DNA from: Novosphingobium jiangmenense
GTDB taxonomy: Bacteria > Pseudomonadota > Alphaproteobacteria > Sphingomonadales > Sphingomonadaceae
Assembly (NCBI RefSeq): GCF_015694345.1
Contig: NZ_JADQDC010000019.1
Span: 1-57,002, forward strand
Direction of reading: 5' to 3'
DNA: 57,002 nucleotides
The position numbers and the translations under genes were made by a program. Numbering within the stretch: the stretch's first letter is position 1; every line of letters begins with the position of its first letter. The notes under the pieces are model-generated. The model saw nothing but the letters and a program-made list of their open reading frames with translations, did no database searches and was not told the DNA's origin. Positions 43,457 through 52,929 of this stretch are shown here, in pieces.

Positions 43457-45364
43457 ATGACCGATGTGCTTACCCTGCCGTGGCTGCTTCCGGCTCCGGC
43501 AGATTTTCGCGCGCGCGTTCGTGCTTTGAAGTCCGCTGAGACGGTCAAGGCGGCAGACGTCACCACTCTAGCGGCCTACGGCCTTGACCTCTCGCAGCTT
43601 GGCTCGCTCGGCAAGATCGTTGACGCCCGGCGCGAGGAACTGCGAGCCGAAGGGCGCCTGCGCCCGGTCCTGCTGGGTGTCGCGGCTACACATACCGTCG
43701 ATCTGGTCGCTGAGGCGCTCCCTGCCACAGCTCTGCGCCATGGATTGCTCGTCGATACGGTCCAGACCGACTATGGCCAGCTCGCCCAGGCCGTGCTCGA
43801 CCCTTCCTCGTCGCTTGCTGCAGCCAAACCCGATTTTGTCCTGCTCGCGCTCGATGCCGCCTCACTTGGCCTCGCCCGCCCGCAGTTCGAGGCGGCCGCC
43901 GCGCACGAAGCGGTCCAGTCCGCGCTCGATTACGTTGCGTCGCTGCGTGACGGCGTGCGCACCAACATTGGCGCCGGCGTCGTCCTCCACACGCTCGCTA
44001 CCCCAGCCGAAAGCCTGTTCGGCAGCTACGATGCGCGCGTCCCCGGCTCCGTCCGCTGGCTGATCGCCCGCTTCAATCAGCGCCTGACCGAAGAGGTCGT
44101 GGGTGATTCCGACCTGCTGCTCGACGTGGCCGCGCTGGCCGAAACGGTCGGCCTCGCCCGCTGGCACGATCCGCTGCGCTGGCACGATGCCAAGATCCCT
44201 TGCGCGCTGGACGCTGTCCCGCTCTACGCCGATCACGTCGCCCGCCTGCTCGCCTCGGCGCGCGGCCTCGCCCGCAAGTGCCTCGTGCTCGATCTCGACA
44301 ATACGCTGTGGGGCGGCATCATCGGCGACGATGGTGTCGACGGTATCAAGCTGGGCCAGGGTTCGGCCAAGGGTGAGGCGCACCTTGCCGTCCAGTCGCT
44401 CGCGCTTGATCTGCGCCGCCGCGGCGTGATCCTCGCCGTCTGCTCGAAGAACGAGGAAGCCGCCGCGCTCATCCCGTTCCGCGAACATGACGAGATGGTC
44501 CTCAAGGAAGACCACATCTCGGTCTTCGTCGCCAACTGGACCGACAAGGCGACCAACCTCAAGGCCATCGCACAGGCGCTCAACATCGGCACCGACGCAC
44601 TGGTCTTCCTCGACGACAACCCGGCCGAGCGTGAACGCGTTCGCCAGGAACTGCCCGAAGTCGCCGTCCCCGAAGTCGGCGACGAACCTTCGGACTACGT
44701 CCGCCTGCTGTCGCTTGCCGGATACTTCGAAGCCGTCGCCTTCAATGACGAGGACCGCAAGCGCGCGGACATGTATCAGGCCAACGCCCAGCGCGCCTCG
44801 GCGCTGCAGAAGGTCGGCAACCTCGACGAATACCTCGCCTCGCTCGACATGGAATGCACGATCGCGCCGTTCGACGACCTCGGCCGAGCCCGCATCGCGC
44901 AGCTGATCAACAAGTCGAACCAGTTCAACCTGACCACGCGCCGCTATACCGAAGCGGATGTCGCCGCCATCCAGTCTGACCCGAACAAGTTCACGATGCA
45001 GGTCCGCCTCGTCGACCGTTTCGGCGACAATGGCATGATCTCGGTGGTGATCTTCGATCGCGGCCTCGACTCCTGGCACTGCGACACCTGGCTGATGAGC
45101 TGCCGTGTTCTCGGCCGCCGTGTGGAGGAAGCTGTCCTCGACCACGTGGCCGCCGCTGCGAAGGCCGCAGGTGCAACCCGGCTTACCGGCGAATACATCC
45201 CGACGCCGAAGAACGTGCTCGTCGAAAAGCACTTCGAAAAGCTCGGCTTTGTCCAAACTTGTGAACGCGATGGCGGGGGCACAACCTGGGCGCTGGAACT
45301 GGCTGATTATGCGGCCCCCGCGCTGCCCATGGATATCCGCACGACCATCGCTTTCGCGGCATAA
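43457..45364 (+). CDS. HAD-IIIC/FkbH-like phosphatase-acyltransferase
   Basis: 635 residues. The N-terminal ~260 residues are an SGNH-like domain of the FkbH type; the HAD domain begins at CLVLDLDNTLWGGIIGDDG with Asp279 and Asp281, and a GNAT-like C-terminal region (about 480-625) ends in LTGEYIPTPKNVLVEKHFEKLGFV. FkbH-family enzymes dephosphorylate 1,3-bisphosphoglycerate and load the glyceryl group on an ACP; the ACP gene is directly upstream. Many such genes next to MBOAT genes are annotated only as HAD-IIIC; the exact acyl unit is unknown here. Confidence 0.87.
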   Translation: MTDVLTLPWLLPAPADFRARVRALKSAETVKAADVTTLAAYGLDLSQLGSLGKIVDARREELRAEGRLRPVLLGVAATHTVDLVAEALPATALRHGLLVDTVQTDYGQLAQAVLDPSSSLAAAKPDFVLLALDAASLGLARPQFEAAAAHEAVQSALDYVASLRDGVRTNIGAGVVLHTLATPAESLFGSYDARVPGSVRWLIARFNQRLTEEVVGDSDLLLDVAALAETVGLARWHDPLRWHDAKIPCALDAVPLYADHVARLLASARGLARKCLVLDLDNTLWGGIIGDDGVDGIKLGQGSAKGEAHLAVQSLALDLRRRGVILAVCSKNEEAAALIPFREHDEMVLKEDHISVFVANWTDKATNLKAIAQALNIGTDALVFLDDNPAERERVRQELPEVAVPEVGDEPSDYVRLLSLAGYFEAVAFNDEDRKRADMYQANAQRASALQKVGNLDEYLASLDMECTIAPFDDLGRARIAQLINKSNQFNLTTRRYTEADVAAIQSDPNKFTMQVRLVDRFGDNGMISVVIFDRGLDSWHCDTWLMSCRVLGRRVEEAVLDHVAAAAKAAGATRLTGEYIPTPKNVLVEKHFEKLGFVQTCERDGGGTTWALELADYAAPALPMDIRTTIAFAA

Positions 45365-45446
45365 TCCGCAAACGGGAATGGCGCGAGCCGCGTGACACGG
45401 TTCGCAAAGGACGGCGCACTGGATTTGACCGGAGGTCGGCAGGGTA

Positions 45447-47018
45447 ATGCTCTTCAATTCGTATAATTTTCTCGCATTATTTCTGCCACTGGCGCTTGTT
45501 TTCTATTGGCTGGTCGCGAGGCTACCTCTTGAATGGGGACGCAAGGCTGCGCTCGTCCTGATCTCGCTCGTGTTCTACGGGTTGGGCGCTTCGCGCTTTT
45601 TGCCCGTGCTTGGTCTGTCGATCCTGATCAATTTCGCAGCCTCGAAGGTGATTCAGCATCGCGTGGACCGCGATCGGCCGACCATGCTCGCGGTCAGCGT
45701 CGGTGTTGTGTTGAATCTGCTGCTCTTGTTTTACTACAAGTACGCAGAGGCCACTCTTTCCTTCCTTCACGTCGATCTCGGGCTGACAGGCTTTGAAGTT
45801 CCCAATATCCTGTTGCCGCTGGCGATCTCGTTCTACACCTTTCAGCAGATCGGTTATCTGGTCGATGTTTCGCGCAAGCGCACGCGATCGGGCGGGTTGC
45901 TTTCCCACCTCGGCTTCGTGCTGTTCTTCCCCGCGATGATTTCCGGTCCGATCGTCAAGCACTCGGAAACCGTGCCGCAGATGTCGGGCAGGCTGCTGCG
46001 GATAGAAGCAGGTTACAACATCGCCATTGGCCTGATGATCTTCGCGATCGGGATGTTCAAGAAAACCGTCATTGCTGACTCCATCAGCCTCTATACCAGC
46101 CCGGTGGTTGAGGCGGTCGGGGCCGGTGGGCATCCCGGATTTGTCGACGCGTGGATGGTTGCATTTCTTTACGTCCTGCAAATCTATTTTGACTTCTCCG
46201 GCTATTCAGACATGGCGATCGGCGTTGCCCGCATGTTTGGCATCATCTTGCCGCTCAACTTCCACTCACCGCTCAAATCCGATGGCTTCGTTGAAATCTG
46301 GCGCCGCTGGCACATGAGCCTTGGTCGTTGGGTGCAGACCTACATCTTCCAGCCGCTGTCTGTGCCGATGGCCCGTTTTGCCATGAACCGGGATCTCGAT
46401 GGCGTAGCCTTCAATACCTTTTCAACTTACCTGCCTACGATCACCGCGATGGTCGTTCTGGGCGTTTGGCACGGTCCGGGCCTCAACTATGCGCTGTTCG
46501 GCTTGATGAACGGTGTTTTCATGACCGTAAACGAGCTGTGGGCGCACTATCAGAAGCAGCGCCGGAAGCGGCTGGGCATCAAGAAGGTGCCAACCACCCT
46601 GTCTCGCATAGCATTGGCACGCGGTTTGACCGTTCTCGCCTTTGTTCTCTCGCATGTTCCGTTCCAAAGCCTGACGTTCGAAGCCACTTTGCACATGTTT
46701 GGCGCCATGGCTGGCTTCAGCGTGACCTCGCCCGAAATCGAAGCGGTACTCACGGCTTGGCCCTTTGGTCTTGCAGGCGCAGCAATCATGCTGCTGCTCG
46801 GCTATCTCGCGATCTTCCTGCTGCCCAACACTCAGCAAATCATGGGACGCTTCAACCCCTGCCTCGAATGGGACAAGTGGAGCAAGGTCGGCCATGCCAA
46901 GCTGCATTGGGAATGGAAGATGCGGCTACCTTATGCCGTGCTCACGGGTCTGATTTTCTTTGTCGGTTTCGCGTTCATTGCACGCGGCTCGCTCAACTTC
47001 ATCTACTTTGGCTTCTGA
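45447..47018 (+). CDS. MBOAT O-acyltransferase (AlgI/DltB-like)
   Basis: 523 residues with about ten or more membrane segments. MBOAT hallmarks are EIWRRWHMSLGRWVQTYIF and LGVWHGPGLNYALFGLMNG; His342 in GVWHGPG is the expected catalytic His. It moves an acyl group from a carrier across the membrane to a periplasmic partner, here probably the SGNH-like protein 13 bp downstream. The ACP/FkbH genes upstream suggest the donor is acyl- or glyceryl-ACP rather than only acetyl-CoA (inference). Confidence 0.9.
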   Translation: MLFNSYNFLALFLPLALVFYWLVARLPLEWGRKAALVLISLVFYGLGASRFLPVLGLSILINFAASKVIQHRVDRDRPTMLAVSVGVVLNLLLLFYYKYAEATLSFLHVDLGLTGFEVPNILLPLAISFYTFQQIGYLVDVSRKRTRSGGLLSHLGFVLFFPAMISGPIVKHSETVPQMSGRLLRIEAGYNIAIGLMIFAIGMFKKTVIADSISLYTSPVVEAVGAGGHPGFVDAWMVAFLYVLQIYFDFSGYSDMAIGVARMFGIILPLNFHSPLKSDGFVEIWRRWHMSLGRWVQTYIFQPLSVPMARFAMNRDLDGVAFNTFSTYLPTITAMVVLGVWHGPGLNYALFGLMNGVFMTVNELWAHYQKQRRKRLGIKKVPTTLSRIALARGLTVLAFVLSHVPFQSLTFEATLHMFGAMAGFSVTSPEIEAVLTAWPFGLAGAAIMLLLGYLAIFLLPNTQQIMGRFNPCLEWDKWSKVGHAKLHWEWKMRLPYAVLTGLIFFVGFAFIARGSLNFIYFGF

Positions 47019-47031
47019 GGGGAACCTAACC

Positions 47032-48111
47032 ATGGCTGAGAAGCTGAGCCCCGCAACCAATCCAGAAGCAGATGAGACCGCGAGCCTTCACGGCAGCCTC
47101 GTCATAGTGGCAGCGCTTGTCACCTTCCTCGCGCTTTGCGCGCTCACCTTGCTGCTGCCCGGCAATCCCTATGTCCGCTACCAGCAATTGGGCAGCACCA
47201 TTCATTTCCGTACTGTCTGGGCTTACGAACGCATCGTGTTCGACAAGACTCCGATCGACGTCGCGTTGATCGGCAATTCGCGCCTCGGTGCGGGGGTGAG
47301 CGGACCTGAACTCTCGCAAGGCCTCGCTTCGCGTCTTGGTCGCCCGGTTCATGTGGTCAACTTCTCAATGCCGCAGGACGGTCGCAACACGCATTACGTG
47401 CTGACGAAGCTGCTGCTGGCCCATCATTCCGAAGTGAAGCTCATCCTTGTCGACATCATCGAGCAGTCGGCGCGCAAAGGCCATCCGGCTTTCCGTAATC
47501 TTGCTGATACTAACGACGTTCTCACCGCACCTGCGCTCATCAATTTTGGCTACGTCGATGACCTCGGCTACCTTCCCTACCGCCAGATGCTGACGTTCGC
47601 GGGCACTCGTTACCCCGCCCTGTTCGGCTTCCGGACCAGCGTTGATCCGGCGCAGTATCTCGGGCCGGACATGGAAACCACCACCAGCTTCACCCAGGTC
47701 ACCGGGGCGCGGATAGACCGCGATACCATTCACTCGAGAGATGAGATCGAAGCCGGCGCTGCCCCGATCCGCAATGGCCAAACCCCGCCGGTCCTGCCGC
47801 GCTTCCTGCATGACGAGGAGTTCGTCATGCCCGAACTCTACATGGACAAGATCGCTGCACTGGCCAAAGCCAAGCGTACCAACATTGCCTTCCTCTATCT
47901 GCCGGTCTTCGGCGCGGAGCCGGTTGCTGCGGACTGGAAGTTCTACGAAAAGTACGGGCCTGTGCTCGATGCCCGCTTTCTCCGGACCGACCATCGCCAG
48001 TACTCCGATGGCGCGCATCTCAATCGCATAGGCGCGCAGCGTGTCGACGCATGGCTGGCTGCGGAACTGCTCAAGGCGCCACAGCTGCTCGAGAAGCGTG
48101 GGGCGCCGTAA
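47032..48111 (+). CDS. Membrane-anchored SGNH-like acyltransferase partner
   Basis: 359 residues from the ATG at 47032. One membrane segment at ~22-42 puts the rest in the periplasm. An SGNH-type nucleophile is Ser83 in ALIGNSRLGAG, and D-x-x-H is at Asp326/His329 (YSDGAHLNRIG). Such proteins (AlgJ/AlgX- or PatB-like in role) accept the acyl group from an MBOAT and pass it to polysaccharide. Function inferred from motif and neighbour; no named family is clear. Confidence 0.78.
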   Translation: MAEKLSPATNPEADETASLHGSLVIVAALVTFLALCALTLLLPGNPYVRYQQLGSTIHFRTVWAYERIVFDKTPIDVALIGNSRLGAGVSGPELSQGLASRLGRPVHVVNFSMPQDGRNTHYVLTKLLLAHHSEVKLILVDIIEQSARKGHPAFRNLADTNDVLTAPALINFGYVDDLGYLPYRQMLTFAGTRYPALFGFRTSVDPAQYLGPDMETTTSFTQVTGARIDRDTIHSRDEIEAGAAPIRNGQTPPVLPRFLHDEEFVMPELYMDKIAALAKAKRTNIAFLYLPVFGAEPVAADWKFYEKYGPVLDARFLRTDHRQYSDGAHLNRIGAQRVDAWLAAELLKAPQLLEKRGAP

Positions 48112-48191
48112 ACCTTGCTCGCACTTGCGAAATACCTTACGTAAAAACCCGATCCCGCACGCATTATGGCAATCATTCACGAGGCACACAG

Positions 48192-49025
48192 ATGAGCGTC
48201 CTTGAACTTCAGGATCGTGGCGGGCTCTACGCTTTCGACGAGGCGCAATGCACCGAGGCGGGCAAGCAACTGGCCGAGCGCTACCAGTCGGCCGAACCGT
48301 TTCCCCATATCGCGATCGACGATTTCGTCTCGAAGGACGTGCTGCGCGAACTGCTCACCGAATTCCCCTCTAGCGACGGGCACGAGTTCTTCGACCGCGA
48401 TCAGGAGCGCTTCAAGTACCAGTACCACCCGCAGGAATGCGGGCCCCGGGTGCGCAACCTGCTGGCAGAGCTGAACAGCCAGGCCTTCCTCTCGTTCCTC
48501 TCGAACATGACCGGGATCAAGGGCCTCATCTCCGATCCGTACTACCTCGGCGGCGGCCTGCACGAGACCAAGCGCGGCGGCCACCTCGGCGTCCATGCAG
48601 ACTTCAACATCCACAACAAGATGAAGCTGCAGCGCCGCCTCAACCTGCTGATCTATCTCAACGACGATTGGGACGAAGCCTGGGGCGGACATCTCGAGCT
48701 GTGGGACCGCGAGATGAAGGGCTGCACCGAGAAGGTCGCCCCGCTGATCGGCCGCGCGGTGCTGTTCAACACCGATCTCGACAGCTTCCACGGCCACCCT
48801 GATCCGCTGGCCTGCCCGCCGGAGCGTTCGCGCCGCTCGATCGCCACCTATTACTACACCGCCCCGCCCGAGGGGGTGGCCAACCTGCCCAAGCGGACCA
48901 CCGTGTTCAAGGAACGCCCCGGCTCGACCGACCGGGCCGACTGGAAGGTGCGCGCGCAGCATATGTGGAAGGACTGGGCGCCGCCCGCCGTTCAGCGCAT
49001 GCTGTCCTCGGCCAAGGCGGACTGA
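48192..49025 (+). CDS. 2-oxoglutarate/Fe(II)-dependent oxygenase
   Basis: 277 residues from the ATG at 48192. Iron ligands: His135 and Asp137 in GVHADFNIH and His200 in SFHGHPDP; Arg in RSRRSIATYYYT binds 2-oxoglutarate. The double-stranded beta-helix order is standard for the prolyl-hydroxylase-like 2OG-FeII_Oxy group often found beside surface-sugar genes. The substrate is unknown; a sugar, lipid carrier or acyl decoration is possible. Confidence 0.85.
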   Translation: MSVLELQDRGGLYAFDEAQCTEAGKQLAERYQSAEPFPHIAIDDFVSKDVLRELLTEFPSSDGHEFFDRDQERFKYQYHPQECGPRVRNLLAELNSQAFLSFLSNMTGIKGLISDPYYLGGGLHETKRGGHLGVHADFNIHNKMKLQRRLNLLIYLNDDWDEAWGGHLELWDREMKGCTEKVAPLIGRAVLFNTDLDSFHGHPDPLACPPERSRRSIATYYYTAPPEGVANLPKRTTVFKERPGSTDRADWKVRAQHMWKDWAPPAVQRMLSSAKAD

Positions 49026-49111
49026 CGGTACGGCTGGCCTTCCTCGCTCTGGGGTTTGCGCCCTGGGCGAGGGCGGTAGCCAGCCCATCGCTTTGAATCT
49101 ATAGAGACGGG

Positions 49112-50518
49112 ATGACCCTGACCCCGATGGCCACCGCACCCGCAGCATCCGGACCGGCTTCCACCGACCGCCCCGTGCGCCAACGTCTCACGATGCAGGA
49201 GCGCCGCCAGGCCTGGGCCCGGCACCGCGAGGCGATGACCCGGCTGGTCACCGGCAAGATCGACTGGATCCCCGTCCTCGTCTTCGCCTCGATCCTGATG
49301 TCCCCCGAGGCCCGCATCGACCTCAGCGGCTTTCAACTGTTTCCGTATCGAATCGCCTTGATCGTTTCCCTGCCGTTTGTTGCAGTGGAAGCAATTCGAA
49401 GGCCTATTCGACCAAGTCTTGCAGACATCTTGTTTCTGGCGGCAACAGCTTGGATGTTCATGGCTACGGCGTCCCATTATGCGATAGATATCGCCTTCAA
49501 GACTGGCGGATCAACCACTCTGGACACGCTGGCAGCATATCTTGTCGGACGGATCTTCTTCCGTGAACCCCTTGACTTGCGGCGTTTCCTGTACCGCGTC
49601 ACACCGTTCTTGGTGGCGGTAGCGATTTTAATGTTCCTTGAGAGCGTATCTCATAGATATTTGGTGCGGACATTTATTGGATCTTTGACGGGCTTTTCGC
49701 CACAGTCAACGATTCAACGTGTTTACGAGTTACGATTTGGTCTTCTTCGAGCGATGGGACCATTTCTGCACCCAATTGCGGCAGGTCTTTTTTTTGGTTC
49801 CCTAGTTCCACTTTTCTTGGCCGCCGATTTGCCAAAAAGAAGGTGGCTTGGTTTGCTCGCGTGTGCAGGAGGCTTCTTCGCTTGGAGTTCGGCGGGCGTG
49901 GCCACAATCTTGGCAGGTCTCGCCCTCGGCTTTTACGACTATGTTCAACGTCGGCTCAGGTGGGGGTGGTTTCCCCTGATAATGGCTGTCGTAGTTTCGT
50001 TGGGCATGATTGAGAGTTTTACCTCGGATGGCATAGTTAAATTCCTGATCCGGAATGCTTCCTTTAATCCACAAACGGGTTACTTTCGCTTGGCAATCTG
50101 GGAGTACGGGTCTGCGGACGTTGCGCGCAGTCCATGGATAGGGATTGGCATACTCAACGATTACACGCGCCCGAAGTGGATGCACTCCGACAGCGTGGAC
50201 AATTATTGGCTGCTGTTGGCATTGCGGTATGGCATCCCGTGCTCACTCGCCATGCTTGCTGCGGTTGCACTGAATGTCCTCAAGCTCAGCTTGGCCGGCA
50301 AGTTCATGGAGAATGGCGCATTGCACGGACGGCGGATGGCCACTGGTTTGGCGATCAGCGTTTTTGTTCTTTACGTGGTTCTCATCACGGTGTCCCCTTG
50401 GGGTGCGGACATGAGCTGGTTGATCATGCTTCTCGGCATGGCTGGTGGCCTTGCTGATCGCCGTCGAGGAGGCAAGGACGAATTACCTGCTCCCTCTCGG
50501 GCGCGCGCGGCTCGATGA
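49112..50518 (+). CDS. O-antigen polymerase/ligase-like membrane protein
   Basis: 468 residues with about 11 hydrophobic segments after a polar N-terminal stretch of ~50 residues. The periplasmic loop contains SPWIGIGILNDYTRPKWMHSDSVDNYWLLLALRYG, similar to Wzy_C loops but with H-S-D-S-V-D-N-Y. It probably polymerises repeat units. The first ~70 codons are GC-rich, then codon choice turns AT-richer from about 49330, as if the rest came from another source. A later in-frame ATG at 49127 is possible. Confidence 0.78.
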   Translation: MTLTPMATAPAASGPASTDRPVRQRLTMQERRQAWARHREAMTRLVTGKIDWIPVLVFASILMSPEARIDLSGFQLFPYRIALIVSLPFVAVEAIRRPIRPSLADILFLAATAWMFMATASHYAIDIAFKTGGSTTLDTLAAYLVGRIFFREPLDLRRFLYRVTPFLVAVAILMFLESVSHRYLVRTFIGSLTGFSPQSTIQRVYELRFGLLRAMGPFLHPIAAGLFFGSLVPLFLAADLPKRRWLGLLACAGGFFAWSSAGVATILAGLALGFYDYVQRRLRWGWFPLIMAVVVSLGMIESFTSDGIVKFLIRNASFNPQTGYFRLAIWEYGSADVARSPWIGIGILNDYTRPKWMHSDSVDNYWLLLALRYGIPCSLAMLAAVALNVLKLSLAGKFMENGALHGRRMATGLAISVFVLYVVLITVSPWGADMSWLIMLLGMAGGLADRRRGGKDELPAPSRARAAR

Positions 50519-50643
50519 TTTACTTGGCAGCGAATTTCGATCAGTTTCCATCGGCCAAGTAGCTGCAAATACGCCTGATTTTAGTTCCAAAACGGACCAA
50601 ACTAGCTTAAGTTAGTCGCCATAATCACCGTGGCGAGGAAACA

Positions 50644-51357
50644 ATGGCTACGAATCCGACCCCCACCTTGGGGCGACTGAAGACGTTGCAGGCTGGCTTC
50701 CGGCGCAAGCGGTTCAAACGGGTCGAGGCCATCATCTCGACGATAGTGGCGGAAAAGGGGAGTTGCGCGGTTCTCGATGTTGGTGGACGCGGCGATTATT
50801 GGCAGATGCTCTCACCTTCGTTACGCTCGAAGACCGATATCGAAGTCATGAACTACTCGGCAGAGTTGGTAAGCTACGCTGCGTCTCCGAAGGATGCCCT
50901 GAGGGTCAGCAACGTCGTCGGAAACGCCTGCAGCATGCCGCAATACCAGGATGCCCAGTTTGATCTGGTGCATTCAAATTCTGTGATAGAACACGTTACC
51001 AGCTACCAGAACATGATGCTTTTTTCGGAGGAAGTAACGAGAGTTGGTCGTTTTTATTATATTCAAACTCCGAACTACTTCTTTCCTATCGATCCTCACT
51101 ATGCATTCCCGTTCATTCATTGGTTGCCGGACAACCTGAAGATACGTGCGCTGGCCAGTTTCAAGGTCGGCACGGCCATTACGGGAGGGTTTGCCGACGC
51201 CATGGCCGAAGTGGACAACTGTCGCATGCTCGGTCGTTGGATATTCAAACGCCTGTTTCCGGACGCTCGCCATTTGCGTGAGCCATTTCTCGGCTTGTTC
51301 ACCAAGTCACTGATCGCGGTAGGCTCCCGCTATGAACCGTGCCCGCGGCTTGATTGA
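50644..51357 (+). CDS. Class I SAM-dependent methyltransferase
   Basis: 237 residues. SCAVLDVGGRGDYWQML is motif I (GxGxG-like: DVGGRGD); FDLVHSNSVIEHVTSYQNMMLF is the post-II/motif IV region of Methyltransf_11-type enzymes. Probably methylates a sugar of the surface polysaccharide. It lies in the lower-GC block and has a 125-bp gap before it, in which I see no gene. Confidence 0.85.
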   Translation: MATNPTPTLGRLKTLQAGFRRKRFKRVEAIISTIVAEKGSCAVLDVGGRGDYWQMLSPSLRSKTDIEVMNYSAELVSYAASPKDALRVSNVVGNACSMPQYQDAQFDLVHSNSVIEHVTSYQNMMLFSEEVTRVGRFYYIQTPNYFFPIDPHYAFPFIHWLPDNLKIRALASFKVGTAITGGFADAMAEVDNCRMLGRWIFKRLFPDARHLREPFLGLFTKSLIAVGSRYEPCPRLD

Positions 51358-51415
51358 TTTGATCCCGGCGGTGTGCGACTGCTCAATCAGGGCAGGCTGA
51401 CATATCGGGGGAAGC

Positions 51416-51916
51416 ATGAGTTTGAATCGTCTGCATGCGCTTCGCCGGGTTCTCCTGAACGCGAAGAGAACTGTCCTCACCCGAATTTTCAGGATGGACA
51501 TCCATCCGACGGTTGAACTCTCCCTTTCCGCCAAGCTGGATCTTACTTTTCCGGCCGGAGTGCATATAGGGGCTTATACCTATATCGCATATGCGGCATA
51601 TATTCTCACGCACGACAGGACGCGCGGGCTCTACCTTCACACCCGGATCGGCGCGAACTGTTTCATCGGAAGCTACAGCATCATTCTGCCGGGTGTGCAG
51701 ATCGGAGACAATTGCGTGATCGGTGCCGGAGCTGTCGTGACCAAGGATGTTCCAGCTCGCAGCGTGGTCGCCGGAAATCCAGCGCGCGTGATCCGCTCGG
51801 ATATCGAAGTCGGTCGCTACGGGCGCTTTCTCGATGCCGACGACACCGAACGCGCCCTGCGCGCTAGCGATCCCGCAGTCGGCGCGTTGCCTGACAAGTT
51901 CCTCGGCAAGAATTGA
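51416..51916 (+). CDS. Left-handed beta-helix (hexapeptide) acyltransferase
   Basis: 166 residues. Hexapeptide repeats run through GANCFIGSYSIILPGVQIGDNCVIGAGAVVTKDVPARSVVAGNPARVI, the standard end of the WbbJ/CysE-like acetyltransferases; His in ILTHDRT-like position precedes. It probably acetylates a sugar from acetyl-CoA. The last ~45 codons return to high GC, marking the right edge of the lower-GC block at about 51780-51830. Confidence 0.88.
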   Translation: MSLNRLHALRRVLLNAKRTVLTRIFRMDIHPTVELSLSAKLDLTFPAGVHIGAYTYIAYAAYILTHDRTRGLYLHTRIGANCFIGSYSIILPGVQIGDNCVIGAGAVVTKDVPARSVVAGNPARVIRSDIEVGRYGRFLDADDTERALRASDPAVGALPDKFLGKN

Positions 51917-51927
51917 AGGCTCCCCCC

Positions 51928-52929
51928 ATGCTTCAGTCTGCCAGCGACCCCACCATCACCAACGGGAAACCCGGCGAGCCGCCGCTGGTCTCGGTCATGC
52001 TGGTGAACTGGAACACGCGCGAGATGACGCTCGATTGCCTGCGCACGGTCTACGAACAGACCCGCGAAGTGCCCTTCGAAGTGATCCTCGTCGACAACGG
52101 TTCGCACGATGGTTCGGCCGAGGCCATCGCCGCCGAGTTCCCGCAAGTCGTGCTCATGGCCGAGACCGAAAACCACGGCTTTGCCATCGCCACCAACATT
52201 TCCGTCGAGCGCGCGCGCGGGCGCTATGTCCTTCTGCTCAACACCGATACGCTGGTGCTCGATGGTGCGATCGACAAGCTGCTCGCCTTCGCCCGGGAAC
52301 GCCCCGAGGCAAAGATCTGGGGCGGCCGCACCCTGTTCGAGGACCACACCCTCAACCCCTTCTCCTGCTGGGGCCGGGTCACGCCGTGGAGCGCCTTCTG
52401 CCAGGCCTTCGGGCTGAACGCCGTGTTCCGCAATTCGGAACTGTTCAACTCCGAAAGCTACGGCGGCTGGAAGCGCGACTATGAGCGCGAGGTCGATATC
52501 GTCCAGGGCTCGTTCTTCCTGATCGAAAAGGCGTTCTGGGACGAACTCGGCGGCTTTGACCCAGCCTTCTTCATGTACGGGGAGGAAGCCGATCTCTGCG
52601 TGCGCGCCACCCGCTACGGTGCCGCTCCGCGCATGACACCCACCGCAACCATAGTCCACTTTGGCGGCAAGAGCGCCACCAAAAAAGCCAACAAGCTGGT
52701 CTACATCCTCGGCAGTCGCAACGGCATGATCGAACGCTACTTCCCGCAAGGCTGGGTAGGCTTCGGCAAGGCCATGACAGCGGCGTGGGCTTTCACCCGC
52801 TCGATCGCCTACCCCGCCGCCTCGCTGATCGCCCCGCGCTTCAAGGAAAGCGCCGCCTGCTGGAAGGAAGTCTGGCGCCGCCGCAACGAATGGCGCAACG
52901 GCCCCTTGCAGCGCGCTACGAAGGGCTGA
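51928..52929 (+). CDS. Glycosyltransferase family 2 (rhamnosyl/mannosyl-transferase-like)
   Basis: 333 residues from the ATG at 51928 with GAAGG eight bases upstream; a TTG at 51913 in TTGA overlap with the previous gene is possible. GT-A fold: VSVMLVNWNTREMTLDCL, VDNGSHDGS, LLNTDTLVLDGAID (D-x-D-like NTD) and GGFDPAFFMYGEEADLCVRA, the usual GT2 acceptor/ED motif as in WcaA/WbbL-type rhamnosyltransferases. With rmlABCD nearby a rhamnosyl donor is plausible. Ends 14 bp into the convergent gene. Confidence 0.87.
   Translation: MLQSASDPTITNGKPGEPPLVSVMLVNWNTREMTLDCLRTVYEQTREVPFEVILVDNGSHDGSAEAIAAEFPQVVLMAETENHGFAIATNISVERARGRYVLLLNTDTLVLDGAIDKLLAFARERPEAKIWGGRTLFEDHTLNPFSCWGRVTPWSAFCQAFGLNAVFRNSELFNSESYGGWKRDYEREVDIVQGSFFLIEKAFWDELGGFDPAFFMYGEEADLCVRATRYGAAPRMTPTATIVHFGGKSATKKANKLVYILGSRNGMIERYFPQGWVGFGKAMTAAWAFTRSIAYPAASLIAPRFKESAACWKEVWRRRNEWRNGPLQRATKG

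Noticed and set aside
43862..45457. 531-codon minus-strand open frame opposite the FkbH-like gene
   Set aside because: Antisense shadow; the plus-strand gene has complete HAD motifs and good third-position GC.
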